From NCBI GenBank assembly GCA_001465935.1, contig LNKV01000020.1, positions 565,252 to 629,251 of the forward strand: 64,000 nt of DNA. Reading direction: 5' to 3'. The notes under the pieces are model-generated. The model was not told the origin of the DNA. It ran no database searches and saw only the letters and a program-made list of their open reading frames with translations. The position numbers were made by a program, and so were the translations under genes. Below, in pieces: positions 22,825 to 32,596 of the stretch (its first letter is position 1; the number at the start of each line of letters is the position of its first letter). This stretch comes from Clarireedia homoeocarpa (lineage: Eukaryota > Ascomycota > Leotiomycetes > Helotiales > Rutstroemiaceae).

Positions 22825-25800
22825 TCAAGATTCAAGTTTCAAAAAGAAAATGCTACCAGACGAATATCCCATAACTATGATTTCTTTGCAAACAGATGTA
22901 GCAGATGGTCGATAATCAGGAGGTAACCAGAGAATGTTTCGTATTCCTAAACCCGTATTTTCACTTATCCAGGAATTTGAAATAAAATATTGACTGAAAG
23001 CCGAGGAAGCCAGAGCGTTTGTATGCCCCTCGAGCGTTTGCTGCAATTCGCCTGTCGCTACATCCCAGAGCCGGATTGTCCGATCTCTAGAGCCTGATGC
23101 AACTATCTTGCTATTTGAAGAAAAAGCAACTGACCTAACGAAGCCTAAATGTCCTTTAAGTATTTGCTGCAATTCGCCTGTTGCTGTATCCCAGAGCCGG
23201 ATTGTCTTATCATCAGAGCCTGATGCAACTATTTTGCCATTAGGAGAAAAAGTAACTGATCTAACCCAGTCTAAATGTCCCTTAAGTATTTGCTGCAATT
23301 TGCCTGTTGCTGCATCCCAGAGCCGGATTGTCCCATCATCAGAGCCTGATGCAACTATCTTGTTATTTGGACAAAAAGCAACTGACCTAACCCAGTCTAA
23401 ATGTCCCTCAAGTATTTGCTGTAATTCGCCTGTCGCTACATCCCAGAGCCGGATTGTCTGATCATCAGAGCTTGATATAACTATCTTGCTATTTGGAGAA
23501 AAAGCAATTGACCTAACCCTGTCTAAATGTCCTTTGAGTATTTGCTGTAACTCGCCTGTTGCTGTATCCCAGAGCCGAATTGTCTGATCATCAAAGCCTG
23601 ATACAACTATCTTGCTATTTGGAGAAAAAGCAACTGACGTAACAGGGCCTAAGTGTCCCTTAAGTATTTGCTGTAATTTGCCTGTCGCTGCATCCCAGAG
23701 CCGGATTGTCCCATCATTAGAGCCTGATGCAACTATCTTGCTATTTGGAGAAAAAGCAACTGACTTAACGAAGCCTAAATGTCCCGGCTCTGATGCAACT
23801 ATCTTGCTCTTTGAAGAAAAAGCAACTGACCTAACGAGGCCTAAATGTCCCGGCTCTGATGCAACTATCTTGCTATTTGGAGACAAAGTAACTGACGTAA
23901 CGAAGTCTAAATGTCTCTTGAGTATTTGCTGCAATTTGCTTGTCGCTACATCCCAGAGCCGGATTGTCCGATTATCATAGCCTGATGTAACTATCTTGCT
24001 ATTTGAAGATAAAGCAACTGACGTAACAGGGTCTAAATGTCCCATAAGTATTTGCTGCAATTCGCCTGCCGCTACATCCCAGAGCCGGATTGTCTTATCA
24101 TCAGAGCCTGATGCAACTATTTTGCTATTTGGAGAAAAAGCAACTGATATAACCCGGCCTAAGTGTCCCTTGAGTATTTGCTGTAACTTGCCTGCCGCTA
24201 TATTCCAGAGCCGGATTGTCTTATCATAAGAGCCTGATACAACTATCTTGCTATTTGGAGAAAAAGCAACTGATATAACTCGGCCTAAGTGTCCCTTGAG
24301 TATTTGCTGTAACTTGCCTGTTGCTGCATTCCAGAGCCGGATTGTCTTATCATAAGAGCCTGATACAACTATCTTGCTATTTGGAGAAAAAGCAACTGAT
24401 ATAACTCGGCCTAAGTGTCCCTTGAGTATTTGCTGTAACTTGCCTGTTGCTGCATTCCAGAGCCGGATTGTCTTATCATAAGAGCCTGATACAACTATCT
24501 TGCTATTTGGAGAAAAAGCAACTGACGTAACTGAGTCTAAATGTCCTTTGAGTATTTGCTGCAACTTGCCTGTCGCTGTATCCCAGAGCCGGATTGTCCC
24601 ATCATCAGAGCCTGATGCAACTATCTTGCTATTTGGAGAAAAAGCAACTGACGTAACTGAGCCTAAGTGTCCCTTGAGTGTCTGTAGAACAGGACTCCAG
24701 TTTAAGTGTGTCCTTGATATCTTGTAAATCCAATTAGGAATACACTGTTGAAATGTTTTCCGAATAATACTTTCCTCAGGAGCGAAAAAAAGCGCTGAGC
24801 AATATAGTTGAAGAGGAGCTTGTTCAATTCCTATCCGATTATGAAGAACAAATCGCTTAGCATCATGAACAAGGGCGAAAAATTTAGGAGCTTTCTCAGC
24901 CTTTGGTATTTATTAGTAATAATTCTCTAAATGTACTTCAACTTACCGAAATATAAGATTCTAAAGAGCTTATTGCAAGAATTCCTTCTGAGATCTTCCC
25001 TATCCAACTGAGCGCTTCAAGCCAGTGAAGAAAATGTTTTTGCAAAAATTCATGAATTTCGTGGTTGTCATCGAGTTTAATACCACTTTTCCGCAGATGT
25101 TGGACCCAGTATAAGCATGCATATTGGACCTCTGATGGAAGACATTGTCCTACTCGGTTACTTTTCATATCGGTTGAAAGCATGCCAGGAGTATCTATCT
25201 CAAAGATATCTTGTTTCAGAGACGTCGACATAAGCCGTAGGCAGCTCTCAGCTAACATCCGATGCGTTTGGTTCTCATCCACCCAGAATTTTGAATCAAT
25301 ACATCTGCTTTTATCAATGAGGAAGTCTCTAAATGAAGGGTGATGTAGACGAAGCGGTTGATATATACCCTGTGGAATATGCAGGATGGCATGAAGATCC
25401 GCAAGTATTTCCTTAGCAGGAAGACTAAGTAACTTAGAAAGCGAGTGAATAGACAGTGCTGAGTGCAGAAGTACTATAGTCCCAAGCACTTGCTTTAGCA
25501 TTGTGTATGTGCTGTCTTTCTCTCTTTCTGAGTAGCCGTCATGAATTGTGCTTCCGAGTACTGTTTTATACAATTCATCCAGATGATCTTCTGGTGTATT
25601 CTTTTCATCCCCATCACGTTTTGGTGCTGCTCCAGGTTTGCTGCTAGTAAGCAACATCGACAGTCTCTTGGCTGCATGCATTCCTTTTCCTTCCCGGATA
25701 AACCGACAAGCAGTTGCAGCCCAGATAAAGAGGCCACTAGCATTCAGAACCAGCTGTTCGAGAGTTTGCTTGTTTTGCCCGTCAGGTTGAAGACTCCAAT

Positions 25801-26774
25801 AAGGTTGAAGACTCCAGTGCTTGCTAATGGATTCTAACTCTTGATTGAGAAGAATAGAGATGTCATTGTTCACAATAACCTCTTCTATATTATGAAGTAT
25901 GAAGTGTTTAGTATTAGAAATCTCGCGGAATTCATGGCGAATTGGAACCTCCGGTCTACTTGTAACGAGTATCCGCAGCCGAACATTCTCCAGCGATCGA
26001 GCCTTAACGAAGAGTCGTAGAATATGTCGTATTTCGGTTTCAGTTTCGCATTCGTCCAAGGCATCTATAACCACAACGCATGATGGCCATGTATAGCTGT
26101 TTTTCAACTCTGAAAGCGGCCTAATCACAAGCTTATCCCACTGATCCTCAAGAGACTGCCCTTCAATCTTATTGTGTGCCCTAATAGCATCGCGAATATA
26201 GCGTCGAACTAGCTCAATGTTTTCTGCCAGCTGAACAGCAATCGTAGTAACAAATTTTCGAGCGTTCCCGGCATCTCCACCGCCTCTTGAGAAGAAGAAG
26301 TTGGCCCCAAGCTGTTTCTTATCGAGGAGGTTTTGTGCAACCGTACGAGCAATTGTCGACTTCCCTGTGCCAGCCATACCGCTCAACCAATAAATATACT
26401 GCTGATTTTCGGTATCAGACCATTGTGAAATCTTTTGTAGGATATCAACTCGTGTCTTAGGAAGACAGGTCGATTTGTCTTGGTTTGCGAATGAATCGAA
26501 TCGCGCATCCGTTGCGAATGGGAGAAGTTTAAGCGGATCCTCGCCAGCTATAGCCTATTAGTTTCTTGTAAACTCTATTGTTAATAGCTTAATGTTGACT
26601 TACTATTGAGGTGGTTGTTATTTCCGACAATAATATCTAGACACAAATAATTAGCTGAACAATCGCATACTGTAAATGGGTTGTTATACTATTGCTTCCC
26701 ATAGAAGAAGCCACCATATTCCCCATAACAACACCATTGTTTGTAGCAACATTTGTAGATCTCTGCGCTGCCAT
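22825..26774 (-). CDS. NACHT-WD40 STAND/NLR protein with N-terminal amyloid-like motif
   Basis: Four exons: 26774-26690, 26636-26604, 26547-24947 and 24900-22825. They give 1264 aa with no stop. Residues 1-40 are a short Asn/Gly/Val-rich tail, not a HeLo or other effector domain. It contains two similar patches, NGVVMGNMV and NIIVGNNNHL. The usual pre-NACHT linker follows (CLPKTRVDILQKI), then Walker A at 96-104 (GMAGTGKST), Walker B VVIDALDECE, and the downstream TSRPEVPIRHEF and PLRLHHPSFRDFLI landmarks. Exon 4 begins with the normal NACHT-WD bridge (HDAKRFVLHNR, APLQLYCSALFFAP) and then carries an array of 42-aa WD repeats from residue 648. Fungal NLRs of this type sense non-self through the WD array and trigger an effector through amyloid templating by the N-terminal motif. 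The next gene, in the opposite direction, encodes a matching effector candidate. Confidence 0.9.
23034..24678 (-). repeat. 126-bp tandem WD40 repeat array within the NLR gene
   Basis: Twelve full-length 42-aa units, two truncated units (about 24 and 22 aa, 23922-23785) and a degenerate last blade lie in tandem. The unit is L-x-G-H-L-x-x-V-x-S-V-A-F-S-P-N-S-K-I-V followed by SGSxDxTIRLWDxATGxLQQI. Units are nearly identical in DNA except at a few positions: the two residues after GHL, the residue after V, and the residues around SGSxDx. This is the pattern of internally homogenised, fast-evolving NLR repeat arrays. Confidence 0.92.
26617..26750 (-). other. NLR N-terminal motif shared with the adjacent lipase
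   Basis: This span encodes residues 9-35 of the NLR across intron 1. It aligns without gaps to lipase residues 326-352. Eleven positions are identical (V, T, N, G, V, G, M, V, N, V, N in order) and several others are conservative (Ser/Ala, Val/Ile). The second half, I-I-V-G-N-N-N-x-L, also resembles the RHIM-type core [IV]-x-[IV]-G-x-x-N. Confidence 0.7.
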
Positions 26775-27562
26775 TTCTCTAACATCAAATTTCCACTCTT
26801 TCTAGTAGTATGAGTTTGTAGTAGTTGCGTCGAACGTCGATGCGCCGATACTTTCAGTAGGCTTTTAAGAAGTGATAGACCTGTATCATCTTAATTTAGC
26901 ACTGTACTGTACAAGGTCATCCACTAATCGAACAAGGAGAATTATGGGAGACATGGACTGCGACATTCCCTAGTTTTTTACCGATAGACCATACTTGCGA
27001 AGCTACGAATCGGTCGAATTCGATAAGATACAACTGCTATGCTATGTGCTTTTCTCAGCCGGTTGCATTAAGAACAAAGCTATTGAACCAATGACAATCA
27101 CACTAATAATCATATATCCTACTTCAGCTTTTGGAGACGTCCAATGGATTACAAGTCTGCTTCTTTTAATCAGCTGCATTAAGAATAAGGTTTTCTAGCC
27201 AATGGTAACCCTGCCGGTAGTTATGTACCCCACTTCAGCTGAAGCTTTGCAGCACCCTTAGCAATATACACTGCTTGCTGACACATATTGAGCATTAAGC
27301 CTGGTGAGCAGAGAGTTATCCCATCGAGTGCCAGAAATATTGCGTACGCTAAGCAAGGTATATTGACCATTGGCTATTCAGATCATCCAGATTCGGGCCA
27401 CAACACATAGACCATATATCTACGCAACTTTGGCATTCCATGGGATACAAGAACGAAATTTTCTAACTTTGCTTATCCATTATATTTATAAAATTTCATA
27501 TTTGCTTATGCTCTCTTCAAAGCAAGATCAACTCCAAAGCTATAGCCTTATCACTAGGAAAG
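26775..27562. promoter_or_regulatory. Shared head-to-head promoter region of the NLR and lipase genes
   Basis: The 788-bp gap separates two divergent start codons. It contains an imperfect direct repeat (about 27056-27130 and 27168-27242). Its copies carry CCAAT boxes (ACCAATG/GCCAATG) in the same relative place, and another CCAAT occurs at 27144. Co-regulation of the two genes is plausible from the layout. Confidence 0.5.
27056..27242. repeat. Diverged direct repeat, two copies of about 75 bp
   Basis: Copy 1 (about 27056-27130) and copy 2 (about 27168-27242) share TGCATTAAGAAYAA, CCAATG and TAYCCYACTTCAGCT in the same order. Most differences are C/T or A/G transitions, and copy 1 is the more AT-rich. 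That is what repeat-induced point mutation leaves. Confidence 0.7.
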
Positions 27563-28909
27563 ATGGCGAATGCAGAAACGCCAATATCGAAAGAGGGGTT
27601 AAACTTGCTATTCGATGCGGAGAAAAATGCAAAAGTAGAGTAAGTGTACGCTACGAAGGTCGCTCGACTATATTGTACTCATGTGCTATACAGTATTGTT
27701 TTCGTACACGGCTTGATGGGCCACCCCAAGGCAACGTGGGAAATCATCGATACCAGCAATAATCCGATCGACCCAAATGAAACTATATACTGGCCGAAAG
27801 ACCTTCTGCCAAAAACCATACCAGAATCTCGGGTGTTCTCATTTGGATACCCAACGCACTTTGCAACCTTCTATCCAATTGTTACTGCTGACATTATCGC
27901 GCATACAACAATCGACCATAACTCTACGACTTTGGTAACAAAACTAGGAAATATTAGACGGGAAACAGATACAGTTGGCAGCCTTACACCAATATCAATT
28001 ACTGTACATTTTCGAATTCGATACTGACGAAGAAAATATATAGGCAAACCGCCCAATTTTTTTCATTGTACATTCACTTGGGGGTCTAGTTACTGCCAAC
28101 GGCCTCTCGGTTCGCTATGGCTCAGACTCGCAGGGCCAGAGCGTGGTGGATAACACTCGCGGCGTGATATTTCTCGGTACACCTTTCAAAGGATCATCCA
28201 AAGCAGTATGGGCCAAGATGGCAGAAAGGTTTCTTGGACTATTCAGCGACAGCAATGATCAGATCATCAAGGATCTCGACAAAGATTCCACCAAGCTTCA
28301 AGCCATCAGCCACGACTTTCACGTTCTACTTCAAGAAAGATATGCATCGAAGGAGCTCAAGCCGATTCAGATAGCATGTTTCTTCGAAACGAAGCACACG
28401 GAGAAGAAGCTGGGGAAGTTGAAAGGGAAGAAAGATCTCGGTCAAATTGTCACAGCCGACTCGGCGACGTTGGCTGGATACAAACCAATCGCTATCAATG
28501 CTGATCATCTTGCTATGTGCAAATTCCAAGATGCTCAGACGGATGGGTATGTCAGTGTCACTGAAATGTTGAAGCTGATGATCTCGAAATTAGATGAAGA
28601 TTATGACAAACTCAAGGTGATATCGAACTATTTCCACAATTATGTCAATATCCTTACTAAGTTAACCTCTCCAGAATGACGGCCGAACATCCATCCAGCT
28701 TGGAGACATCGAAAACCGTGTTTCAACCAATTATGGATATGTTGGTGGGCATATGGTGGGTATGACGAAGGACGCAAATCGTGTCGTCGTCTCGCACAAT
28801 GTACGTCCTCGACCAAATTTCTTTGCTCGGAGACAATACTAACCCAACAACTGAAAAGTTCGGAGTGGATCATGCACCACCTCCACATAGGCCAAACCTA
28901 AATGCCTAG
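27563..28909 (+). CDS. SesB-like lipase/esterase with C-terminal amyloid-like motif
   Basis: Five exons: 27563-27639, 27694-27973, 28044-28616, 28675-28800 and 28859-28909. They give 368 aa. The alpha/beta-hydrolase domain (residues 20-310) has VDIVFVHGLMGHPKATW, then WPKDLLPKTIP, FSFGYPTH, the nucleophile elbow VHSLGGL, GVIFLGTPFKGSS and a C-terminal IAINADHLAMCKF supplying the histidine. This is the standard order of fungal SesB/DUF676-type proteins. Exon 4 (42 codons, phase 0 at both ends) encodes an added tail: a SIQLGDIEN patch, then STNYGYVGGHMVGM and NRVVVSHN. A short Pro/His tail ends the protein. In known fungal two-gene systems a lipase with such a tail is switched on by an NLR with the same motif. 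The partner NLR starts 788 bp away. Confidence 0.9.
28720..28800 (+). other. Lipase C-terminal motif shared with the adjacent NLR
   Basis: Encodes residues 326-352, which align without gaps to NLR residues 9-35 (pattern V-x-T-N-x-G-x-V-x-G-x-M-V, seven residues apart from N-x-[VI]-[VI]-V-x-x-N). The preceding residues include an I-Q-L-G-D-x-x-N word, close to the RHIM/PP-type core. Confidence 0.7.
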
Positions 28910-29772
28910 AAGAATTCATACAAAACTGCTTTGCTATGAGAAAGAAAAAACTATGAGCTTGAGAGGGTTATATCGAGTTTAGAGCTCATCGTTGCAATAA
29001 GAGAATCATTAGGAAGCAATTTTTATAATCGCCCTAGCTTGGCAATTACGGGGTTTTACCCCACCTTTCACAATCCACGGACCAGTAGCTTAAAACCATC
29101 CAACCCATTCAAAGTCAATATCTTTCCACTTCTAAATTGTACATATCCTTTAATTATAGCTCCAATGAAGTTGAAATTGGATGATGAGAATTGTACAAGT
29201 AAATTCTATCATCTTCGTACAAGACTATTATTTTATCTTTTTGCGTATAAATACAGTCTCTGTCGTAGAGAGAAGAACATTAAGTATGTGGTGTGAAGCA
29301 TCAAGCCTCTCCCGATCTTTTGAGCCAATCGTGGAATTACCTTCCTTACCCTTGAATTCTCGAACTGCCGCCGTTTGCAGATTCTGGTCGAATATGCCTG
29401 CCTTCTCATCTATGGACCTGGTGATTTATGCCAAGATCCGTCTGTCAAGCACACCTTTTCCTGTAGTATGTATCTCACATCCCTTGGCTATTTACCACTT
29501 TAGGTACTCATCCTATCACTTTTGAGAAGAGTTGATAGAGCCGATATCGATTACCGATCCTCTTCTCGCATCATAACTCCTTTGTGCCCTAAAAAAAATC
29601 GCATCCCAATACTGATAACCAGGCCTGTAGTGTAATTGATAACAGCATGGGAGTGACTGTATAATAGGCAAACTTTCAAACGAACAGTATTCCCAAAACC
29701 GCTCATAGCAAACAATACACCTCAAGATCGAGCCCTTTTTTTCGGTTTTTTGAATTCTCCCCCCTCGGTCCT
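28910..29772. other. AT-rich intergenic stretch
   Basis: No gene is supported. Short frames on both strands lack features. It separates the lipase gene from a pseudogene relic. Confidence 0.45.
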
Positions 29773-29964
29773 CTAAGATAGGGAAGTATCGGAGGAAACA
29801 TCTCGTGAACCAACAGGGCTTGATTGACTATCAGCTTCCTTTAGAGACACGGTATTGTGACTTGTTTGGTCGGAGAGATAGTGGCTTTTGAACTCCTGTG
29901 AAAGTCCAGACTCCCCTGGCTCGGATTGCGCTGAGACCTCAAAATCCAGATCAGGCGGCAAGTC

Positions 29965-30375
29965 TTTTGCGGCTTGGCGATAGGTTTCAGCGTGTAGTAC
30001 ACTAAATATACAGCTTATAAGCTAATGGATTTAACAATAGGTACGAAAGTACTTGATTCAACTGAACTACTGGACTATCTACAGTGGGAAGGATTAGCTA
30101 GATTTATAGGCTCTTCAGGCCTATTGCCTTAGGCCTTTCAGGCCTATTGCCTTAGGCCTCTCAAGCCTATTTGTAATCCGGATCCACGGGCTTCGTAATC
30201 CTGAAGTCATAGATTCCATAGGCTTCGCAAGCCTGGCCCACAGGCTTCGCAAGCCTGTCCTACAGGCTCCGCAAGCCTGGAGTTATAGGCTTTGTAAGCC
30301 TAAATGAATACTACGACGTTCAGTTTAGGGTAGTGGGCCTATACCCCACCTACCCCGCCATTAGTGGGTCCAACA
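29965..30375. mobile_element. 411-bp insertion with 5-bp target duplication (solo-LTR-like)
   Basis: AAGTC occurs on both sides (29960-29964 and 30376-30380). Removing the insert and one copy rejoins the host pseudogene in frame (VIDDLPPDLDFEV). On the minus strand the insert begins TGTTGG, as many LTRs do, but ends CAAAA rather than CA, so the class is not settled. It has no coding capacity and carries a cluster of 15-bp palindromes. Confidence 0.7.
30108..30301. repeat. Cluster of seven or eight 15-bp palindromes, consensus AGGCTTCGCAAGCCT
   Basis: Units start at 30108, 30131, 30154, 30220, 30242, 30264 and 30287, with a worn unit near 30188. Each is AGGC(T/C)-5 bp-(A/G)GCCT. The first four lie 22-23 bp apart or about three spacings apart, and the last four are again 22-23 bp apart. 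Changes in one arm are often matched in the other (AGGCC with GGCCT, AGGCT with AGCCT). Confidence 0.88.
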
Positions 30376-31917
30376 AAGTCATCGATAACTGAACAAATTC
30401 TCTCTAAGTAAGTCGGCATCTATATATCGTAAACATTCTTGGTAAATTTATATACTGTCCATTTCTCTTTGCCGTCCTCGCTAGTGAAGTCGAACGTTTT
30501 GATGGGATGGCGGTAGAAGGTAGTCTTTTTTTCCGTCGATCACAGGATAATGGCTGTAGATTCACACTGTCCGGTGATCGTGCGAGATTGAGAAGGCGAG
30601 TATCTCCTGATAGAGTTCGTTTTCGCGTTTCACAAGCCGGAAAAGTTCAACTGTACCTCTCACTCCAAGTGTCATACTGTGAGCATTCTGTCGATCGGCG
30701 ATATCAAATGCCGCGGCGCCGCACTTGACCTCGCACGTAAGAAACGGGAAATACATCTGCCAGGTAGCTATAAAATAGGAGGTAAAAATATCTGTAGTCT
30801 CGCCGACAAAAGGCCTAAGTTTTTCGAGTTGATCGTCCGTGAACCCAGATCGTCCGAATCCCACAGAATAATCAGGCTGTAGGCGAGGACCGTAGAAAGG
30901 TATAGCGCTATTCCAGCCTTCATTGACACTTTCAGTTAAAGGATCGAGATGCGTAGTACTATATATGGCTAGGGTTTCCGCAGAAGGGACGATAAATCGA
31001 GTGATATCTTGAATTACTCTTGCCTCGTTCCTATCCTGTATCTTTCGACAAGCTTTGTTAAATACATCATCGCGAAATAAGGAGTCTTGAGGCACCGTTT
31101 GCTCTTTCTCTAGTAAAATTCGGCAGATGTTCTTGCTTGCGCCCGTGATGCCCAAGTCGGACTCATCCAGAAAGCTACCTTTGGTCGCAAGGAGGGTAGT
31201 GTAGCTCGGACGCGTATAAGGGGCACTTTTTGCTTCCCTCGGCTTTTGATCGCTAGGTGTGATAGAGCTAGGTACAGCAGAGCCAGCTTTCCGATTGTTT
31301 GCCACGAAAAGATGACGAAGATTTCTTCCTCGCAAGCAGATGATTCATGTTGCTCTCCGGTTCAAAGTATTCCTTAGGCCAACGAAGTTCCCTCCTCCAG
31401 TATTCAAGTGGGTTTATCTCCTTACCACTGACACCAACCTCTGTGTTCTCACTGATTGTTCCCTGGTTAGAAGATCGTAGCGGGGACGTCCGCAGTCGCT
31501 TTCGAGAGGGAGTAGCAGTAGAAAGGAGAGTGGCTTCGTCTTCTTGCGATAGTTTTCATTTTCGATTCCTAGTCTGTGAAAACTTGACTTGAGTTAGCTT
31601 TAAAGCATAGTAGGCAGGAGTAGAATATTATTACCTCTTTATCGGGAGTGTTGCTGGTTGGGGAGGGAAGTGAGTGCTTTGGCTCGATATTTTGTCTTTG
31701 GATACAGTTCGTTCTTGGGGGTGCTGTATCTCTTCTAGGCGTGCGCTCTTAGAGAAGATAACTGTGATCGTTTCTTCTACATACCTTGAGGCCGTTTCCC
31801 TATCAAAGCTCAGTCAAAGTACGCAGTAACAGGGACGAGTAGCTTACTTTGGTCTTTTGGCACTGATAGTTGCTGCCCAACTTTTTGGATGTTTCGTTTT
31901 GCTTGACGGTGGGCCAT

Positions 31918-32596
31918 ATCGACTGGAAGGAGGAGGGGTAGCAGGTGGGTTTATATTACTGCTGTGGATGATGAACAGAAGACGATGGAAGAGTCAGAGA
32001 TGCAGCGCCAGACGGGGGGTAGTAGGTAATGAATACGCTAGAGTTTGGGATGAAACATGGCAGTGGCAACTATTACTATTTTGTCAATTCGTGAAACACA
32101 GTATGACACTACCAACACCAAGTAGTGCACATCAACCCATGCTGCAAGGTTTTCCCAATTACCAATGTATGGAATAAGACAGTTCAATGCAGAGATGTAA
32201 ATTTCAGTGCTTCAGAATCCAGCGCATTTTCAGTCTGCAGAGCTGAGGACATGTAGCTTTAACCGGAAATTACCAACCGCGAATTGCTACCAGACCATTA
32301 TCAACTGATCGGGAAGCCTAGAGTTCAACTGCTTGTCAATATGAAGTGGCCGCGAGAAAAGATATGAGGTTCCATAGTTGACTCATCTTTTGTGTGATTG
32401 CTAGGTCAGTTTGCAAGTACCACCGTCAAGTTATCGTTATACCTCTACTGTAACATCTCATAAAACTCCAAACACATATCCAGAAACTGATGAGCATTGC
32501 ACGTTTGCACAACTCCACGAACATATATTTTTAGAGCACCTATATCTATTTACAATTTAAAACTTATAACCCGCAAATATGTGATGAACTACAGAT
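31918..32596. other. Intergenic between the pseudogene and TRP5
   Basis: No gene is supported. The sequence contains the 3' end of the tryptophan synthase transcript on the minus strand. One word, ACACTACCAACACCAAGTAGTG, at 32103-32124 recalls GACAATACCAACACCAAGTAGTG at 22571-22593 in the AT-rich stretch left of the NLR. Confidence 0.45.

Larger units (their letters stand above)
29773..31917 (-). pseudogene. Decayed DUF7924-type (nuclease-fold-like) gene, split by an insertion
   Basis: Pieces of one protein family lie in order on the minus strand. They are a possible start at 31917 (MAHRQAKRNIQKV), a segment with INPLEYWRRELRWPKEYF near 31400, a long open piece 31335-30562 with MYFPFLTCEVKCGAAAFDIA and FRLVKRENELYQEILAFSIS, then TFYRHPIKTFDFTSEDGKEK and FTKNVYDI near 30500-30430, and a C-terminal piece at 29961-29773. 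The frame is broken by a one-base insertion near 31286, a TGA where Arg is expected after ISHDHRTV, an indel near 30540 in an A-run, and a TAG where Trp is expected after VYDI. The two nonsense changes fit C-to-T or G-to-A decay. A 411-bp insertion separates the last piece. The family is common and repeated in filamentous ascomycetes; I take its name from memory. Confidence 0.75.

Noticed and set aside
23108..24727. Plus-strand open frames with repeated Cys/Ser-rich units
   Set aside because: They are the antisense of the WD40 array; the minus frame gives clear WD repeats.
30108..30301. Possible CRISPR-like array
   Set aside because: The units are palindromes, the spacers are too short and related to each other, and the organism is a fungus.
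29965..30375. Canonical solo LTR
   Set aside because: Only one end has the TG dinucleotide in the right place; the other end is CAAAA. I kept it as an insertion of unsettled class.
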